Assembly (NCBI RefSeq): GCF_000590555.1
Contig: NC_022198.1
Location: forward strand, 884,583-948,582
DNA from: Corynebacterium argentoratense DSM 44202
Lineage (GTDB): Bacteria; Actinomycetota; Actinomycetes; Mycobacteriales; Mycobacteriaceae
DNA length: 64,000 nt
Reading direction: 5' to 3'
A model generated the notes under the pieces. It was given only the letters and a program-made list of their open reading frames with translations. It had not been told where the DNA came from and made no database searches. Numbering within the stretch: position 1 is the first letter of the stretch; every line of letters begins with the position of its first letter. The position numbers and the translations under genes were made by a program. Of this stretch, positions 48,686 through 58,106 are shown one piece after another.

Positions 48686-49084
48686 TTGGCAGATCGAGTT
48701 CTTCGCGGTAGCCGCATGGGCGCCGTGAGTTATGAAACAGACCGCGATCATGATTTGGCCCCCCGCCAGATGGTTCGCTACCGCACCGATAACGGCGAAA
48801 TTTTCGAGGTGCCTTTCGCTGATGACGCTGAAATTCCCAGCGAATGGTCGTGCAAGAACGGCATGACAGGCACCCTCATGGAGGGCGAAGGCCTAGAAGC
48901 CAAGCCGGTGAAGCCTCCGCGTACCCACTGGGATATGCTGCGTGAACGCCGCAGCATTGAAGAGCTCGATGAGCTCCTGGAGGAGCGCATCGAAAATCTA
49001 CGCAAGCGCCGCCGTAATGCAGCCCGCCTGCTGAAGCAGCAGCAAGAGGAAGCCACCGCAGCGCAGGTGGAAGCTTCGAAGTAG
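48686..49084 (+). CDS. rbpA: RNA polymerase-binding protein RbpA
   Basis: Actinobacterial transcription factor that binds RNA polymerase and the principal sigma factor and stabilises the open complex. Typical sequence: RVLRGSRMGAVSYETDRD (N-terminal tail), the core YRTDNGEIFEVPFADDAEIP and EWSCKNGMTGTLMEG, the basic linker, and the sigma-interacting helix THWDMLRERRSIEELDELLE. The C-terminus is longer than in mycobacteria (a coiled, Gln/Glu-rich tail). The TTG start has a strong AAGGAGGAG 6 nt upstream. The -10 TACAGT is at 48651-48656. Confidence 0.96.
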   Translation: MADRVLRGSRMGAVSYETDRDHDLAPRQMVRYRTDNGEIFEVPFADDAEIPSEWSCKNGMTGTLMEGEGLEAKPVKPPRTHWDMLRERRSIEELDELLEERIENLRKRRRNAARLLKQQQEEATAAQVEASK

Positions 49085-49107
49085 CTAGAAGAAGTAGCTT
49101 GAAACAG

Positions 49108-49147
49108 AAAAGTTCCCTCACGGCCTGGTGTCTGTGAGGGAACTTTT
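49108..49147. terminator. Terminator between rbpA and ppm1
   Basis: AAAGTTCCCTCAC pairs with GTGAGGGAACTTT and continues TTT. The A-rich 5' side gives TTTTC on the other strand, so it can serve both convergent genes. Confidence 0.9.
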
Positions 49148-49171
49148 TTATGCTGCTCAGTGGTGTAAACG

Positions 49172-49960
49172 CTAGATGTTGTGCTTCTTGCGGAAACGTT
49201 GCAGTTCGTAGGTGGCGATCTTCTTGGTTTCTTTGAACGCTTCGGAGATTTGCTCGCCACGGTGGGCAGCACCCCACTTGGTGACCTCCAACAAAGAATC
49301 CTTGACGAAGCTTCCGTCTAGCTTGGATTCGCCGATTTCGCGTTCCGTGAAGGTGATCGGCACCTCGCGTACGTCGTAGCCACCGTGGACTGCACGCCAG
49401 GCCAAATCCACCTGGAAGATGTAGCCGGCGTTGGATAGCTCGTCGAGGTCCAGAGCCTCAAGAAGCTCACGCCGGTAGGCACGGTAGCCGGCAGTCATGT
49501 CGGACAGGCCGGCCCCTAGAGCGAGGGAGATGTAGATGTTGCCGCCCTTGGACAGCACCCAGCGCTTCTTCGGCCAGTTGACGACCTTGCCGCCGGGAAT
49601 GTAGCGGGAACCGATGACCAGATCAGCGCCGTTATCGATTTCCTCCAGCAACAGGTGCAATTGTTCGGGTGCGTGGGAGCCGTCTGCGTCCATTTCGCAC
49701 AGGACGTCGTAGCCTTTTTCGAGACCCCATTGGAAGCCGGCGACGTAGGCGCCGCACAGTCCCCCTTTGCCCTCGCGGTGGAGCACGTGGATGTGCTCAT
49801 CGCTTTCTGCCATGCGGTCGGCGCGTTCCCCGGTGCCGTCGGGGCTGTTGTCATCGACGATGAGGACGTCAACCTTGGGGGCTGCCTTGCGCACGCGCCC
49901 GGTAATGAGCGGGAGGTTTTCCAGCTCGTTGTAGGTCGGGATGATGACGAGAGTCTTCAC
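49172..49960 (-). CDS. ppm1: Polyprenol monophosphomannose synthase
   Basis: GT2 glycosyltransferase moving mannose from GDP-mannose to polyprenyl phosphate, the donor for lipomannan, lipoarabinomannan and protein mannosylation. VIIPTYNELENLPLI is near residue 6, VDDNSPDGTG near 35, the catalytic CEMDADGSHAPEQL near 88, and YIPGGKVVNWPKKRW and FQVDLAWRAV follow. At 262 residues it is a soluble catalytic domain only. As in C. glutamicum, and unlike M. tuberculosis Ppm1, the acyltransferase half is a separate gene directly upstream. The GTG start has AAGGA upstream. Confidence 0.95.
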   Translation of the reverse strand: MKTLVIIPTYNELENLPLITGRVRKAAPKVDVLIVDDNSPDGTGERADRMAESDEHIHVLHREGKGGLCGAYVAGFQWGLEKGYDVLCEMDADGSHAPEQLHLLLEEIDNGADLVIGSRYIPGGKVVNWPKKRWVLSKGGNIYISLALGAGLSDMTAGYRAYRRELLEALDLDELSNAGYIFQVDLAWRAVHGGYDVREVPITFTEREIGESKLDGSFVKDSLLEVTKWGAAHRGEQISEAFKETKKIATYELQRFRKKHNI

Positions 49961-50055
49961 TGTAGTCCTTGGCTCCTTATTATCCGTTGGTGTTTTCGGT
50001 TGTGTGCTGAAGGCACATATAGGGCCAGGGGGCTGCCTGACCCTGTCGTTTCCTG

Positions 50056-51648
50056 TCAGTCTGCGTCAGCTCTTCGAGCTGCGAGGAGCGCTGCGATAGC
50101 GCTTAGCCAGCCGAAAACCATCGTTAGGTATTCGACCACATTGCCATAGCGTGCCGCAAACGTCACAGTCGTGCGCAACGGCACGGAATCGATGAGCGTC
50201 GCGGCTTCAAAAATCCCGGATTGCTGCGTGACCTGGCCATTTGGAAGGATGATTGCGCTGGAACCGGAGGTTGCAGCAACAATGACAGAGCGGTCTAATT
50301 CACGCGCTCGCAGCCGTGACATGGCCAGTTGCTGGTAGGTCATGTCGGTGAAACCGAAGGTCGCGTTGTTGGTGGGGGTGGTGAGGATTTCTGCACCGGC
50401 TTTTACGGCGTCTCTTCCTGCAGCATCGAATGCGACCTCGTAGCAGGTCGATACTCCCACTCCAAGTTGGTGGCCGTTGTGATTGATGTGTACTACACCG
50501 TTGCCGTCGCCGGGCACGAAGTTTCCGGCCTGGTCGACGTATGAGGAAAAGAGGCGGAAAAAACTGCGGTAGGGCATGTACTCGCCGAAAGGCTGGAGGT
50601 ATTTCTTGTAGTGCCTCTCCCCTGGCCCGGTGGTTGGGTCGAACACAACGACGGTGTTGTGGTCTTCGGGGTCACGCGTGAGTGTGCCGACCAGTGTAGG
50701 GGCGTTCGCGTGGTTGACTGCGCGCGTAATGGAAGCCATTGCGGTGGGGTCGCTGAAGGGGTTGACGTCCGAGGCATTTTCAGGCCAAACCACCAGGTCG
50801 ACGGGCTGGTCTATGCCTTCGGTTTGTTTCACATGGTTGTTTAATACGGCGCGTCGCTGGGCGTTGAAGTCCAGCCCCATGCGCGGCACGTTGCCTTGCA
50901 CCGCCGCTACCTTCAGCACATCGTCTGATGTTTCGGCCGCTTGCGCTGAGCTGTCTTGGTCGATGGTTAGCCATGCGCCGCTGCCAACTACTGCTAGCAG
51001 GCTGGCCAAGCTCACGGCTGTGGGCGCAATTATTGATGACTTCGCGGGCCGTGCGCTGGGCTGTCCACGCAGGCGCAATGCGGCGCTAACGAGGACAAAC
51101 AGTGCGGCGCTGCACGCAACCGTGGCGGTGGTGACCAGGGATGGCCCGCCTAGTGCAGCGAACCCGACGAGGGGGCCATCGACTTGTCCCCAACTGATGC
51201 GCCCCCATGCGAAACCACCAAAAGGCCATGTAGAGCGCAGCCACTCCGTTGCACAAAACATCAATGCGAACGCGGCCAGGGCCCAATAGCGTCGCCTGTA
51301 CGCTAGTGACGTCGCGGCGGCTGCGAACAATCCGATGGGGATGCTGTAGAGCGATTCGGTGATAGCGAGCGCAATATAGGGCATCTTGCCTACGAACACG
51401 CCGATCCATGGCAGGAGAAATAAATACAGCGTCAGCCCGTGAATGAGTCCGACAAGAGCCCCCACGCGTAGACGGGGGCGGTCATCACATCCCCAGGGTG
51501 CGGCGGCAACAAGTAGGAGGGTGATCCCGATGATTCCTAGGCGCCAGTGGCTATGCGGCGCGTAGGACATAAACACCATCCAGCCGGATAATGCCGCCAG
51601 CAGGCCACGCGCAGCGGAGATGGCGACACCGGTGCTACGCGACGTCAT
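50056..51648 (-). CDS. lnt: Apolipoprotein N-acyltransferase
   Basis: Transfers an acyl chain to the N-terminal Cys of lipoproteins (called Ppm2 in corynebacteria). A membrane domain of about six helices (~1-215) is followed by a nitrilase-like domain with catalytic Glu in LVVWPENASD (~295), Lys in KYLQPFGEYMPYR (~345) and Cys in VGVSTCYEVAFD (~403), and a last helix. At 530 residues the length is normal. The ATG overlaps the fxsA stop (TAATG). The first codons ATG ACG TCG CGT themselves form one TGACGYCGCG copy (51638-51647); another is at 51307. Confidence 0.94.
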   Translation of the reverse strand: MTSRSTGVAISAARGLLAALSGWMVFMSYAPHSHWRLGIIGITLLLVAAAPWGCDDRPRLRVGALVGLIHGLTLYLFLLPWIGVFVGKMPYIALAITESLYSIPIGLFAAAATSLAYRRRYWALAAFALMFCATEWLRSTWPFGGFAWGRISWGQVDGPLVGFAALGGPSLVTTATVACSAALFVLVSAALRLRGQPSARPAKSSIIAPTAVSLASLLAVVGSGAWLTIDQDSSAQAAETSDDVLKVAAVQGNVPRMGLDFNAQRRAVLNNHVKQTEGIDQPVDLVVWPENASDVNPFSDPTAMASITRAVNHANAPTLVGTLTRDPEDHNTVVVFDPTTGPGERHYKKYLQPFGEYMPYRSFFRLFSSYVDQAGNFVPGDGNGVVHINHNGHQLGVGVSTCYEVAFDAAGRDAVKAGAEILTTPTNNATFGFTDMTYQQLAMSRLRARELDRSVIVAATSGSSAIILPNGQVTQQSGIFEAATLIDSVPLRTTVTFAARYGNVVEYLTMVFGWLSAIAALLAARRADAD

Positions 51649-52190
51649 TATTTATCGTTGCTACCTGTGTCTGTGCCGAAGTCTTCCGGGGTGATGGTGC
51701 GCGACCACTGGGAGATGTCCTCATCCGAGGGGGCGGAGCCATCTGCGGGACTGCCGTCTTCGTTGATGACGAAGGTTCCATAACTGACGGGAGCGCCACC
51801 GGACGCACGCATCGATACAGTCTCGAAGGCCCTACCGCCGAATTCCTCAAGGCGGCGACGCAGTTGGCGGGCAAGAAGCTGCCTAACCAGAACACGCGTT
51901 GGGGCGATGATCAGCAGCAGACCAGCGATGGTTGTAACGAAGCCCGGCAGAGCAACCCCGAAAGCGCCGGTAGCAACAAGACCGAGATCGCCGGCAGCAG
52001 CACCCGGTTTTTCCCTTCCAGCCTGCAGCTTGCGCGCGATCGAACGCATCTCTACTGCGGCGAGCATCAGGCCACCGAAGAAAAACGCGATGAGAGCGAC
52101 CAGGGCCCAACCGGTGCCGATGAGTTTGGAAACACCGTAGAAGGCGAGCGCCTCAATCAGCAGATAAGGAATAACAACTACTAAAGGCAT
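51648..52190 (-). CDS. fxsA: FxsA family membrane protein
   Basis: 180 residues, with three to four helices (VVVIPYLLIEALAFYGV, WALVALIAFFFGGLMLAAVE, GFVTTIAGLLLIIAPTRVL), matching FxsA, whose E. coli member affects phage F exclusion by unknown means. The C-terminal ~60 residues are polar and acidic. TAGACT (52198-52203 on minus) lies 7 nt before ATG 52190, so a leaderless transcript is likely and would carry fxsA, lnt and ppm1. Confidence 0.9.
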   Translation of the reverse strand: MPLVVVIPYLLIEALAFYGVSKLIGTGWALVALIAFFFGGLMLAAVEMRSIARKLQAGREKPGAAAGDLGLVATGAFGVALPGFVTTIAGLLLIIAPTRVLVRQLLARQLRRRLEEFGGRAFETVSMRASGGAPVSYGTFVINEDGSPADGSAPSDEDISQWSRTITPEDFGTDTGSNDK

Positions 52191-52247
52191 GCCCGCCAGT
52201 CTACTTGCCTAACCATGCACAGCGGTGACAGCACCAAGGGTTGATCG

Positions 52248-55200
52248 CTAGGAGCGTTCCTCCAGTTCACCCTCCATATCAAGGAAGGTCTGACGCAGAG
52301 TGTCCAAGGCTTCCTGGGTGGGCTCCTCCCACAAGCCGCGGTCGGCAGCCTCCAGCAAACGTTCGGAGATGTCCTTAAGCGCCCACGGATTGGACTGCTC
52401 GAAAAACTCGCGGTTGACCGGGTCTGCCACATAGGTGTCGGTCAGGGTCTCGTACATCCAATCGTCCATCAGACCGGTGGTCGCGTCGTAACCGAACAGG
52501 TAGTCAACGGTGGCGGACATTTCGAATGCGCCCTTGTAGCCGTGGCGGCGCATAGCCTCAATCCACCGGGGGTTGACCACGCGAGCGCGGAACACACGGC
52601 GGGATTCCTCGTGCAGGCTACGGGTCTTGACGGTTTCCTGGCGGGTGGAGTCACCGATGTAGGCCTCGGGGTCCTTACCCGTCAGTGCACGCACGGTGGC
52701 GACCATGCCTCCGTGGTACTGGAAGTAATCATCAGAGTCCGCGATGTCATGTTCCTTGGAATCCATGTTCTTCGCAGCGACCTGGATGCGCTTGTAGGCC
52801 TGTCGCATTTTTTCGGCGCCTTCGACACCTTGGATGCCGCGGCCATAAATGTAGCCGCCCCAGGTTGTGTAGACCTCAGCCAAGTCGGCGTCATCACGCC
52901 AGTTGCCCGACTCGATCAGCTCGAGTAGGCCAGCGCCATAGGTGCCGGGCTTGGAGCCGAAAATTCGGGAGACGTGGCCCTCGGGTAGCTCTCCCCCACC
53001 CTGTTCGGCAGATTCCTCCGCGGCGTGGGCCTTGACGAAATTCTGCTCGGCTGGTTCGTCCGCGTGCGCGGCCATTTGCACGGCGTCATCAAGAAGGGAC
53101 AACACGTGCGGGAAGGCATCGCGGAAGAAGCCCGATACACGAACGGTGGTGTCGATGCGGGGCCTGCCCAGTTCCTCCAACGGGATGAGCTCTAGGGAGG
53201 TCACGCGCCGGGAGGCTTCGTCCCACAGGGGGCGGACACCCAGCAGGGCGAAGACTTCGGCGATGTCGTCGCCGGATGTGCGCATGGCGGAGGTACCCCA
53301 CACGGATAGGCCGACAGAGGTGGGGTATGCGCCGTCGTGTTCGGATTGGTAGCGCTCGATGAGGGAATCTGCAAGCAGCTGGCCGGTTTCCCACGCCAGT
53401 CGGCTGGGCAGAGCCTTGGGGTCGACGGAGTAGAAGTTGCGACCGGTGGGCAGGACGTTCATCAAACCGCGCATGGGGGAACCAGACGGACCCGCCTCGA
53501 TGAAGCCACCATTGAGCGCGTGCAGGATCTGGGTGATTTCTCGCGGAGTTTGGGCCAGGCGGGGCACAATTTCGGTGCAGGCGAATTGAAGGATTGCGCG
53601 GACGGTGTCCACATTGGCGCTGTCAGGCAGAGTTGCATTATTGATGACGCCGTCGATGGCGTCAGCATTCCACTCTGCCGCATCTAGTGCGACGAGTAGA
53701 TCGCGAGCATAGTTTTCAACTTCGTCGACTCGGGTTCGGCTTTCGTCGCCTTGTTCGCTCAACCCTAAGGCTTCGCGCAGACCGACGACGGCCATTTCGC
53801 CGCCCCAGAGTTGGCGGGCGCGCAGCATCGCCAGGATGAGGTCGATGCGGACGTCTTCCGAGATTTCCTCGCCGAGGATGTGCAGTCCGCCCCGGATCGC
53901 GACGTCCTTAATCTCGCACAACCAGCCGTCAATGTGCATGAGCATGTCGTCGAAGACGTCTTCGGCGGGGCGTTCTTCCCAGCCGAGGTCTTTGTCCATT
54001 TGGGCGGCGGTGAGCAGCGTCCAAATCTCTTGGCGGATGGCGGGGAGTTTGGCGGGGTCCATCGCCGCGATATTGGCGTGCTCGTCTAGTAGCTGCTCCA
54101 GGCGGGTGATATCCCCGTAGGTTTCGGCGCGTGCCATGGGGGGAATCATGTGGTCGACGAGTACGGCGTGTGCGCGACGTTTTGCCTGGGTGCCTTCACC
54201 GGGGTCGTTGACGAGGAAGGGGTAGATCAAAGGCAGGTCGGCTACCGCTTGGTCCGTGTAGCACTCGCTCGACAAGCCCACTGCCTTACCGGGCAGCCAT
54301 TCCATGTTGCCGTGCTTACCCATGTGGACGATCGCGTCCGCCCCAAAAATTTCACGCAACCAGAAGTAGGTTCCCAGGTAGTGGTGGTTGGCGGGAAGAT
54401 CAGGGTCGTGATAGATGCCCACTGGGTTATCACCGAAACCACGTGGCGGCTGCACCATGACCACGACGTTGCCGAACACCAGGCCGGCGACGTAGATCTC
54501 TTGGGTCTCGGGATTGACGTAGTGTGTGCCGGGGGCCGCACCCCAGTGCTCCGTCATTTCTTCCTGCATGACTGCAGGAAGAGTGTTAAAGAAAGCCTTG
54601 TAATCCTCGGCGCTGACCTTCAGCGGGTTGGAAGCCAATACCTCCTCGGTCAACCAGTTCGGGTCGTGGCCGCCTGCGTCGATGATGGCGTGCATAAAGG
54701 TGTCGCCATCCATGAGCGCCGGGTCATCGTTATAACCAGGAATCGCGGAGGTGTCGCCCAGGTCGTATCCGGCGTCATGCAGCGCTTTGAGCACGCGCAA
54801 CGTCGATGCCGGGGTATCCAAGCCCACAGCGTTGCCGATGCGGGCGTGCTTGGTGGGGTATGCCGACAGCATGACGACGATCTTCTTGTCTTCATTGCGC
54901 AGGTGCCGCAGGCGGGCGTGCCTGTACGCGATCGACGCTAGCCGTGAGCAGCGCTCGAGGTCCGGAACATAAGAGATCAACCCGTCGGAGTCGTACTCTT
55001 TGAAGCTGAACGGAATGGTGATGATGCGCCCGTCGAACTCCGGCACCGCAACTTGGGTGGCGACGTCCAAAGGGCTCAGGCCGTCGTCATTATCCTCCCA
55101 GTCGGCTCGGGGATTGGTTAGCGCGAGACCCTGAATGATCGGCACATCAAGTTCCGCGAGCTGCTTGACATCCCAGGCCTCATCGTCGCCACCGGCACCC

Positions 55201-55901
55201 ACCCCGGTTGGTTTAGTTCCACCGGCAGCTAGCACGGTGGTGATCAACGCATCCATGGTGCGAAGCTCATCAAGCAGATCATCCGGAGCCTGACGCAGCG
55301 ACGCGGAGAAAATCGGCACCGGGGTGGCGCCACGTGCAGCAATAGCGTCGCACAGGGCCCGAATGTAATCGGTGTTACCGGCCAAATGATGCGCGCGGTA
55401 ATACAGAACAGCAATCCGTGGTGACGCTCCCCCAACCACGGTGCGAACCGATTCGGGCTGATAATCCAGGTGCCCCCAGAAAGGCATGCGAGAAGGCTGC
55501 TCGAAACCAAAACCAGTCAACAAAATCGTGTCAGACAGAAAGTTATGCAGATTGACCAGGTTCGCTTCCCCACCCTCAGCCAGGTAAGTATGCGCCGTCG
55601 TCACCACGCCAGCGGGAACAGTAGATAATTCCGTCAGCTCCGCATCCACAGCGAGCTCGCCCGAGACCAAAATGACCGGCTTGCCACTGGCCAACACGTG
55701 ATCCACGCCGGATTCCCATGCCCTGCGACCGCCCAACAGACGCACGATCACGATGTCCGCGGCATCAAGATGCTCATCCAGCTTGTCTAAACGTCCACTA
55801 AAGCGGTTGGCGTTGGCGTAGGAAAACTCCACCCCCTCGTGGCGGGAGGCTGCCTTGGCCGTCAACAGGTCGGTGTCAGAGGTGGTGAGTAGAAGAATCA
55901 C
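52248..55901 (-). CDS. cobN: Cobaltochelatase subunit CobN
   Basis: Large subunit that inserts cobalt into hydrogenobyrinic acid a,c-diamide in aerobic cobalamin synthesis. 1217 residues from GTG 55901 (VILLLTTSDTDLLTAKAAS). The conserved MGKHGNMEWLPGKAVGLSSE and the YHDPDLPANHHYLGTYFWL region mark the CobN/BchH superfamily, and the ending MYETLTDTYVADP, FFEQSNPWALKDISERLLEA is typical. AGAAAGG precedes the GTG. A longer frame up to 55982 would run into the riboswitch and is rejected. The AAA partners are not in this window. A cobalamin riboswitch lies directly upstream. Confidence 0.95.
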   Translation of the reverse strand: MILLLTTSDTDLLTAKAASRHEGVEFSYANANRFSGRLDKLDEHLDAADIVIVRLLGGRRAWESGVDHVLASGKPVILVSGELAVDAELTELSTVPAGVVTTAHTYLAEGGEANLVNLHNFLSDTILLTGFGFEQPSRMPFWGHLDYQPESVRTVVGGASPRIAVLYYRAHHLAGNTDYIRALCDAIAARGATPVPIFSASLRQAPDDLLDELRTMDALITTVLAAGGTKPTGVGAGGDDEAWDVKQLAELDVPIIQGLALTNPRADWEDNDDGLSPLDVATQVAVPEFDGRIITIPFSFKEYDSDGLISYVPDLERCSRLASIAYRHARLRHLRNEDKKIVVMLSAYPTKHARIGNAVGLDTPASTLRVLKALHDAGYDLGDTSAIPGYNDDPALMDGDTFMHAIIDAGGHDPNWLTEEVLASNPLKVSAEDYKAFFNTLPAVMQEEMTEHWGAAPGTHYVNPETQEIYVAGLVFGNVVVMVQPPRGFGDNPVGIYHDPDLPANHHYLGTYFWLREIFGADAIVHMGKHGNMEWLPGKAVGLSSECYTDQAVADLPLIYPFLVNDPGEGTQAKRRAHAVLVDHMIPPMARAETYGDITRLEQLLDEHANIAAMDPAKLPAIRQEIWTLLTAAQMDKDLGWEERPAEDVFDDMLMHIDGWLCEIKDVAIRGGLHILGEEISEDVRIDLILAMLRARQLWGGEMAVVGLREALGLSEQGDESRTRVDEVENYARDLLVALDAAEWNADAIDGVINNATLPDSANVDTVRAILQFACTEIVPRLAQTPREITQILHALNGGFIEAGPSGSPMRGLMNVLPTGRNFYSVDPKALPSRLAWETGQLLADSLIERYQSEHDGAYPTSVGLSVWGTSAMRTSGDDIAEVFALLGVRPLWDEASRRVTSLELIPLEELGRPRIDTTVRVSGFFRDAFPHVLSLLDDAVQMAAHADEPAEQNFVKAHAAEESAEQGGGELPEGHVSRIFGSKPGTYGAGLLELIESGNWRDDADLAEVYTTWGGYIYGRGIQGVEGAEKMRQAYKRIQVAAKNMDSKEHDIADSDDYFQYHGGMVATVRALTGKDPEAYIGDSTRQETVKTRSLHEESRRVFRARVVNPRWIEAMRRHGYKGAFEMSATVDYLFGYDATTGLMDDWMYETLTDTYVADPVNREFFEQSNPWALKDISERLLEAADRGLWEEPTQEALDTLRQTFLDMEGELEERS

Positions 55902-55974
55902 GAGAAACTGCCTTTCTGGGAAAACGCGCCCAGGGTAACGTTGGAGACATTCATCACGACCCACAGGGGCCGAT

Positions 55975-56085
55975 GTGCGCACGCGGGGGTGGTCTGACTA
56001 TGACAGTGGCGCGACCGTGCCGGATTTGCACCGGATTCACCCACCCTGCGCGGTGGACAATATCCCCCAAAGGGGCTTCTGACAG
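55975..56085 (-). promoter_or_regulatory. Cobalamin riboswitch upstream of cobN
   Basis: Read on minus, the core contains GGGTGAATCCGGTGCAAATC, then CGGCACGGTCGCGCCACTGT, then AGTCAGACCACC, which correspond to the conserved cobalamin aptamer core and the B12 box. It ends about 75 nt before the cobN GTG, leaving room for an expression platform that could mask the ribosome site. Repression of cobN by adenosylcobalamin is the expected outcome. The bounds are approximate. Confidence 0.9.
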
Positions 56086-56133
56086 CCTACCCCAGCTCAT
56101 GGTGAGCCCGCCGTATCGATAGGGTTAAACACT

Positions 56134-57408
56134 ATGTCTGTAGCTGATTCTTATCACCTTGGCGACCGCACTCGCTCCGACGGGTGCCCGGGCGCTCTGA
56201 GCATGCACAAAGCCAAGGATGGACGCATCGGCCGCGTGCGCGCGCCGGGCGGTCGGGTTACCTCGCGGCAGTGGGAAGCCCTCGCACACATGGCGGAAAC
56301 TTTCGGCGACGGTCACATCCACCTCACGACCCGCGGCAACATCCAGATCCGCGGTATCTCCGAAGGCGACATGGACGCATTCGCTGAAGCGTGCGAAGCC
56401 GGCGGGTTTCTGCCCAGCCGCGAGCACGACAAAGTACGCAACATCATCTCCTCCCCCATGGCGCACAGCCGTTACGCCGAATGCGACGTCGCGTGGATAG
56501 TCGCGGAACTCGATGACGCGCTGATTGCGTCCCGCGACGTCATTGGTCTATCCGGCCGCACCTTGTTCGGTATCGATTCGGGTGAGGGGGACATTATGGC
56601 CCAGCAGCCCGACTTCGGTGTCGTATTGTCCACAACCAACCCCAAGGTCGCCCAGATCATCGTGGGTGGTTGCCCTATCGGCCTATTCGTCTCACATGAT
56701 GACGCCGCGAGGGCTCTGGTCGCAGCCGCCTCACGCTGGCAGGAGATCCGCGGCACCGCCTGGCGCGTGCAAGAAAAACCGGAGGTGTTGCCCGACCTGA
56801 TCGACACGATTGCCTCCGCTGTGGAGTGCCTCGATATCGACCATGTCACCCACGATCATGCGAGCACCATTGCCCCACCCCAACGGGGCGCCTTCCTGGA
56901 TGATCCTCGTCCGATCGGGTGGCTGCCCCACCCCGAAACCGGCGAAGTATCCCTGGGGTGCTCACTGGCGTTCGCACACATGTCGGCTGATGTCGCGCGG
57001 ATACTCGCCGCAGTCGACCGACCCATCGTCGTCACCCCCTGGCATAGCCTGGTTATACACGACCTACCCGAAGCCATCGCCGAACGCCTGGTGGAAATGC
57101 TCGCACCCCGCGGTGTGCTCTTCGACCAACAGTCCCCCTGGGTGCAGGTCAGCGCATGCCCGGGTATCGCAACATGCGAAAAATCCCATTCGGACACCAG
57201 AGCGGATGCCGTCAGCTTCATCCGCTCCATGGTCGACGGAACAGACGAGCACACACCCGACGCACCACGTGGAAACAACAACCTGCGGGTGCACTTTTCT
57301 GGCTGTGTGCGCCGCTGCGGCCACCCACAAGGCGCCTACGTGGACTACCTCGCCACCGGCGACGGCGAATACGAGGTAACCGAAGTGACCAGCCCAACCC
57401 CCGTGTAG
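56134..57408 (+). CDS. cobG: Precorrin-3B synthase CobG
   Basis: Oxygen-dependent ring-contraction enzyme of the nitrite/sulfite reductase superfamily. 424 residues: HIHLTTRGNIQIRGI near 48-62, a middle ferredoxin-like half, and the 4Fe-4S/siroheme ligands CPGIATCEKSHSDT (~340) and FSGCVRRCGHPQ (~390). Its presence marks the aerobic pathway. TAGGGT (56120-56125) lies 8 nt before ATG 56134, so it is transcribed leaderless from its own promoter, divergent from cobN and outside the riboswitch. Motif copies lie at 56533 and 56700. Confidence 0.93.
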   Translation: MSVADSYHLGDRTRSDGCPGALSMHKAKDGRIGRVRAPGGRVTSRQWEALAHMAETFGDGHIHLTTRGNIQIRGISEGDMDAFAEACEAGGFLPSREHDKVRNIISSPMAHSRYAECDVAWIVAELDDALIASRDVIGLSGRTLFGIDSGEGDIMAQQPDFGVVLSTTNPKVAQIIVGGCPIGLFVSHDDAARALVAAASRWQEIRGTAWRVQEKPEVLPDLIDTIASAVECLDIDHVTHDHASTIAPPQRGAFLDDPRPIGWLPHPETGEVSLGCSLAFAHMSADVARILAAVDRPIVVTPWHSLVIHDLPEAIAERLVEMLAPRGVLFDQQSPWVQVSACPGIATCEKSHSDTRADAVSFIRSMVDGTDEHTPDAPRGNNNLRVHFSGCVRRCGHPQGAYVDYLATGDGEYEVTEVTSPTPV

Positions 57409-57419
57409 CGTAGAAATCT

Positions 57420-58106
57420 ATGAACCACAACAGCTCCGAGCAGTTCGGCCCCCACAACTACATCACTGACGGGGCAGAAATCTACCGCCGCTCGTTCGCA
57501 ATGATCCGCGAGGAAAGCAACTTAAGCGGATTCGACCCAGCGCAGCAAACCGTCGCCGTCCGCATGATCCACGCAGCGGGCCAGACCGACCTCGCCGGAG
57601 ACATCGAATTCTCCCCCAACCTGGTGCCGGCCGCGCGCCGGGCCCTGGAACAGGGTGCCCCGATTATTAGTGACGTCAATATGGTCGCGAGTGGCGTTAC
57701 ACGCAAGCGTTTGCCAGCCGACAACCCCGTGGTGTGTTTGCTTAAAGACCCGCGTACCCCTGAGTTGGCGGCGCAGCTGGGCACGACGCGCACGGCTGCC
57801 GCAATGCAGTTGGCCGGGGACATGCTCGATGGTGCTGTGGTGGCCATTGGTAACGCCCCCACTGCCCTGTTCCATCTGCTTAATTGGTTTGCGGATGCGG
57901 ATGCCCGGGGTATTGCGCGGCCGCGTCCTGCCGCAGTACTGGGTATTCCGGTGGGGTTTGTCGGCGCTGAGGAATCAAAGCAGGCCTTGAGCGATGTCGC
58001 CGCCGACCTTGGGTTGGAGTTTGTGACGGTTCATGGCCGCAGGGGCGGTTCGGCGATCACCTGTGCTGCTCTTAACGCACTCGCGGCGGAAAAGGAGATT
58101 ATGTAA
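57420..58106 (+). CDS. cobH: Precorrin-8X methylmutase
   Basis: Moves the C11 methyl to C12 to give hydrogenobyrinate. 228 residues with the catalytic His in AVRMIHAAGQTDLAGDIEF (~43), PIISDVNMVASGVTRKRL near 80, and the C-terminal VGFVGAEESKQAL and GRRGGSAITCAALNAL. Its -10 TAGCGT (57406-57411) overlaps the cobG stop codon and is 8 nt before ATG 57420, so an internal leaderless start is likely. cobIJ follows directly after its stop. Confidence 0.94.
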   Translation: MNHNSSEQFGPHNYITDGAEIYRRSFAMIREESNLSGFDPAQQTVAVRMIHAAGQTDLAGDIEFSPNLVPAARRALEQGAPIISDVNMVASGVTRKRLPADNPVVCLLKDPRTPELAAQLGTTRTAAAMQLAGDMLDGAVVAIGNAPTALFHLLNWFADADARGIARPRPAAVLGIPVGFVGAEESKQALSDVAADLGLEFVTVHGRRGGSAITCAALNALAAEKEIM

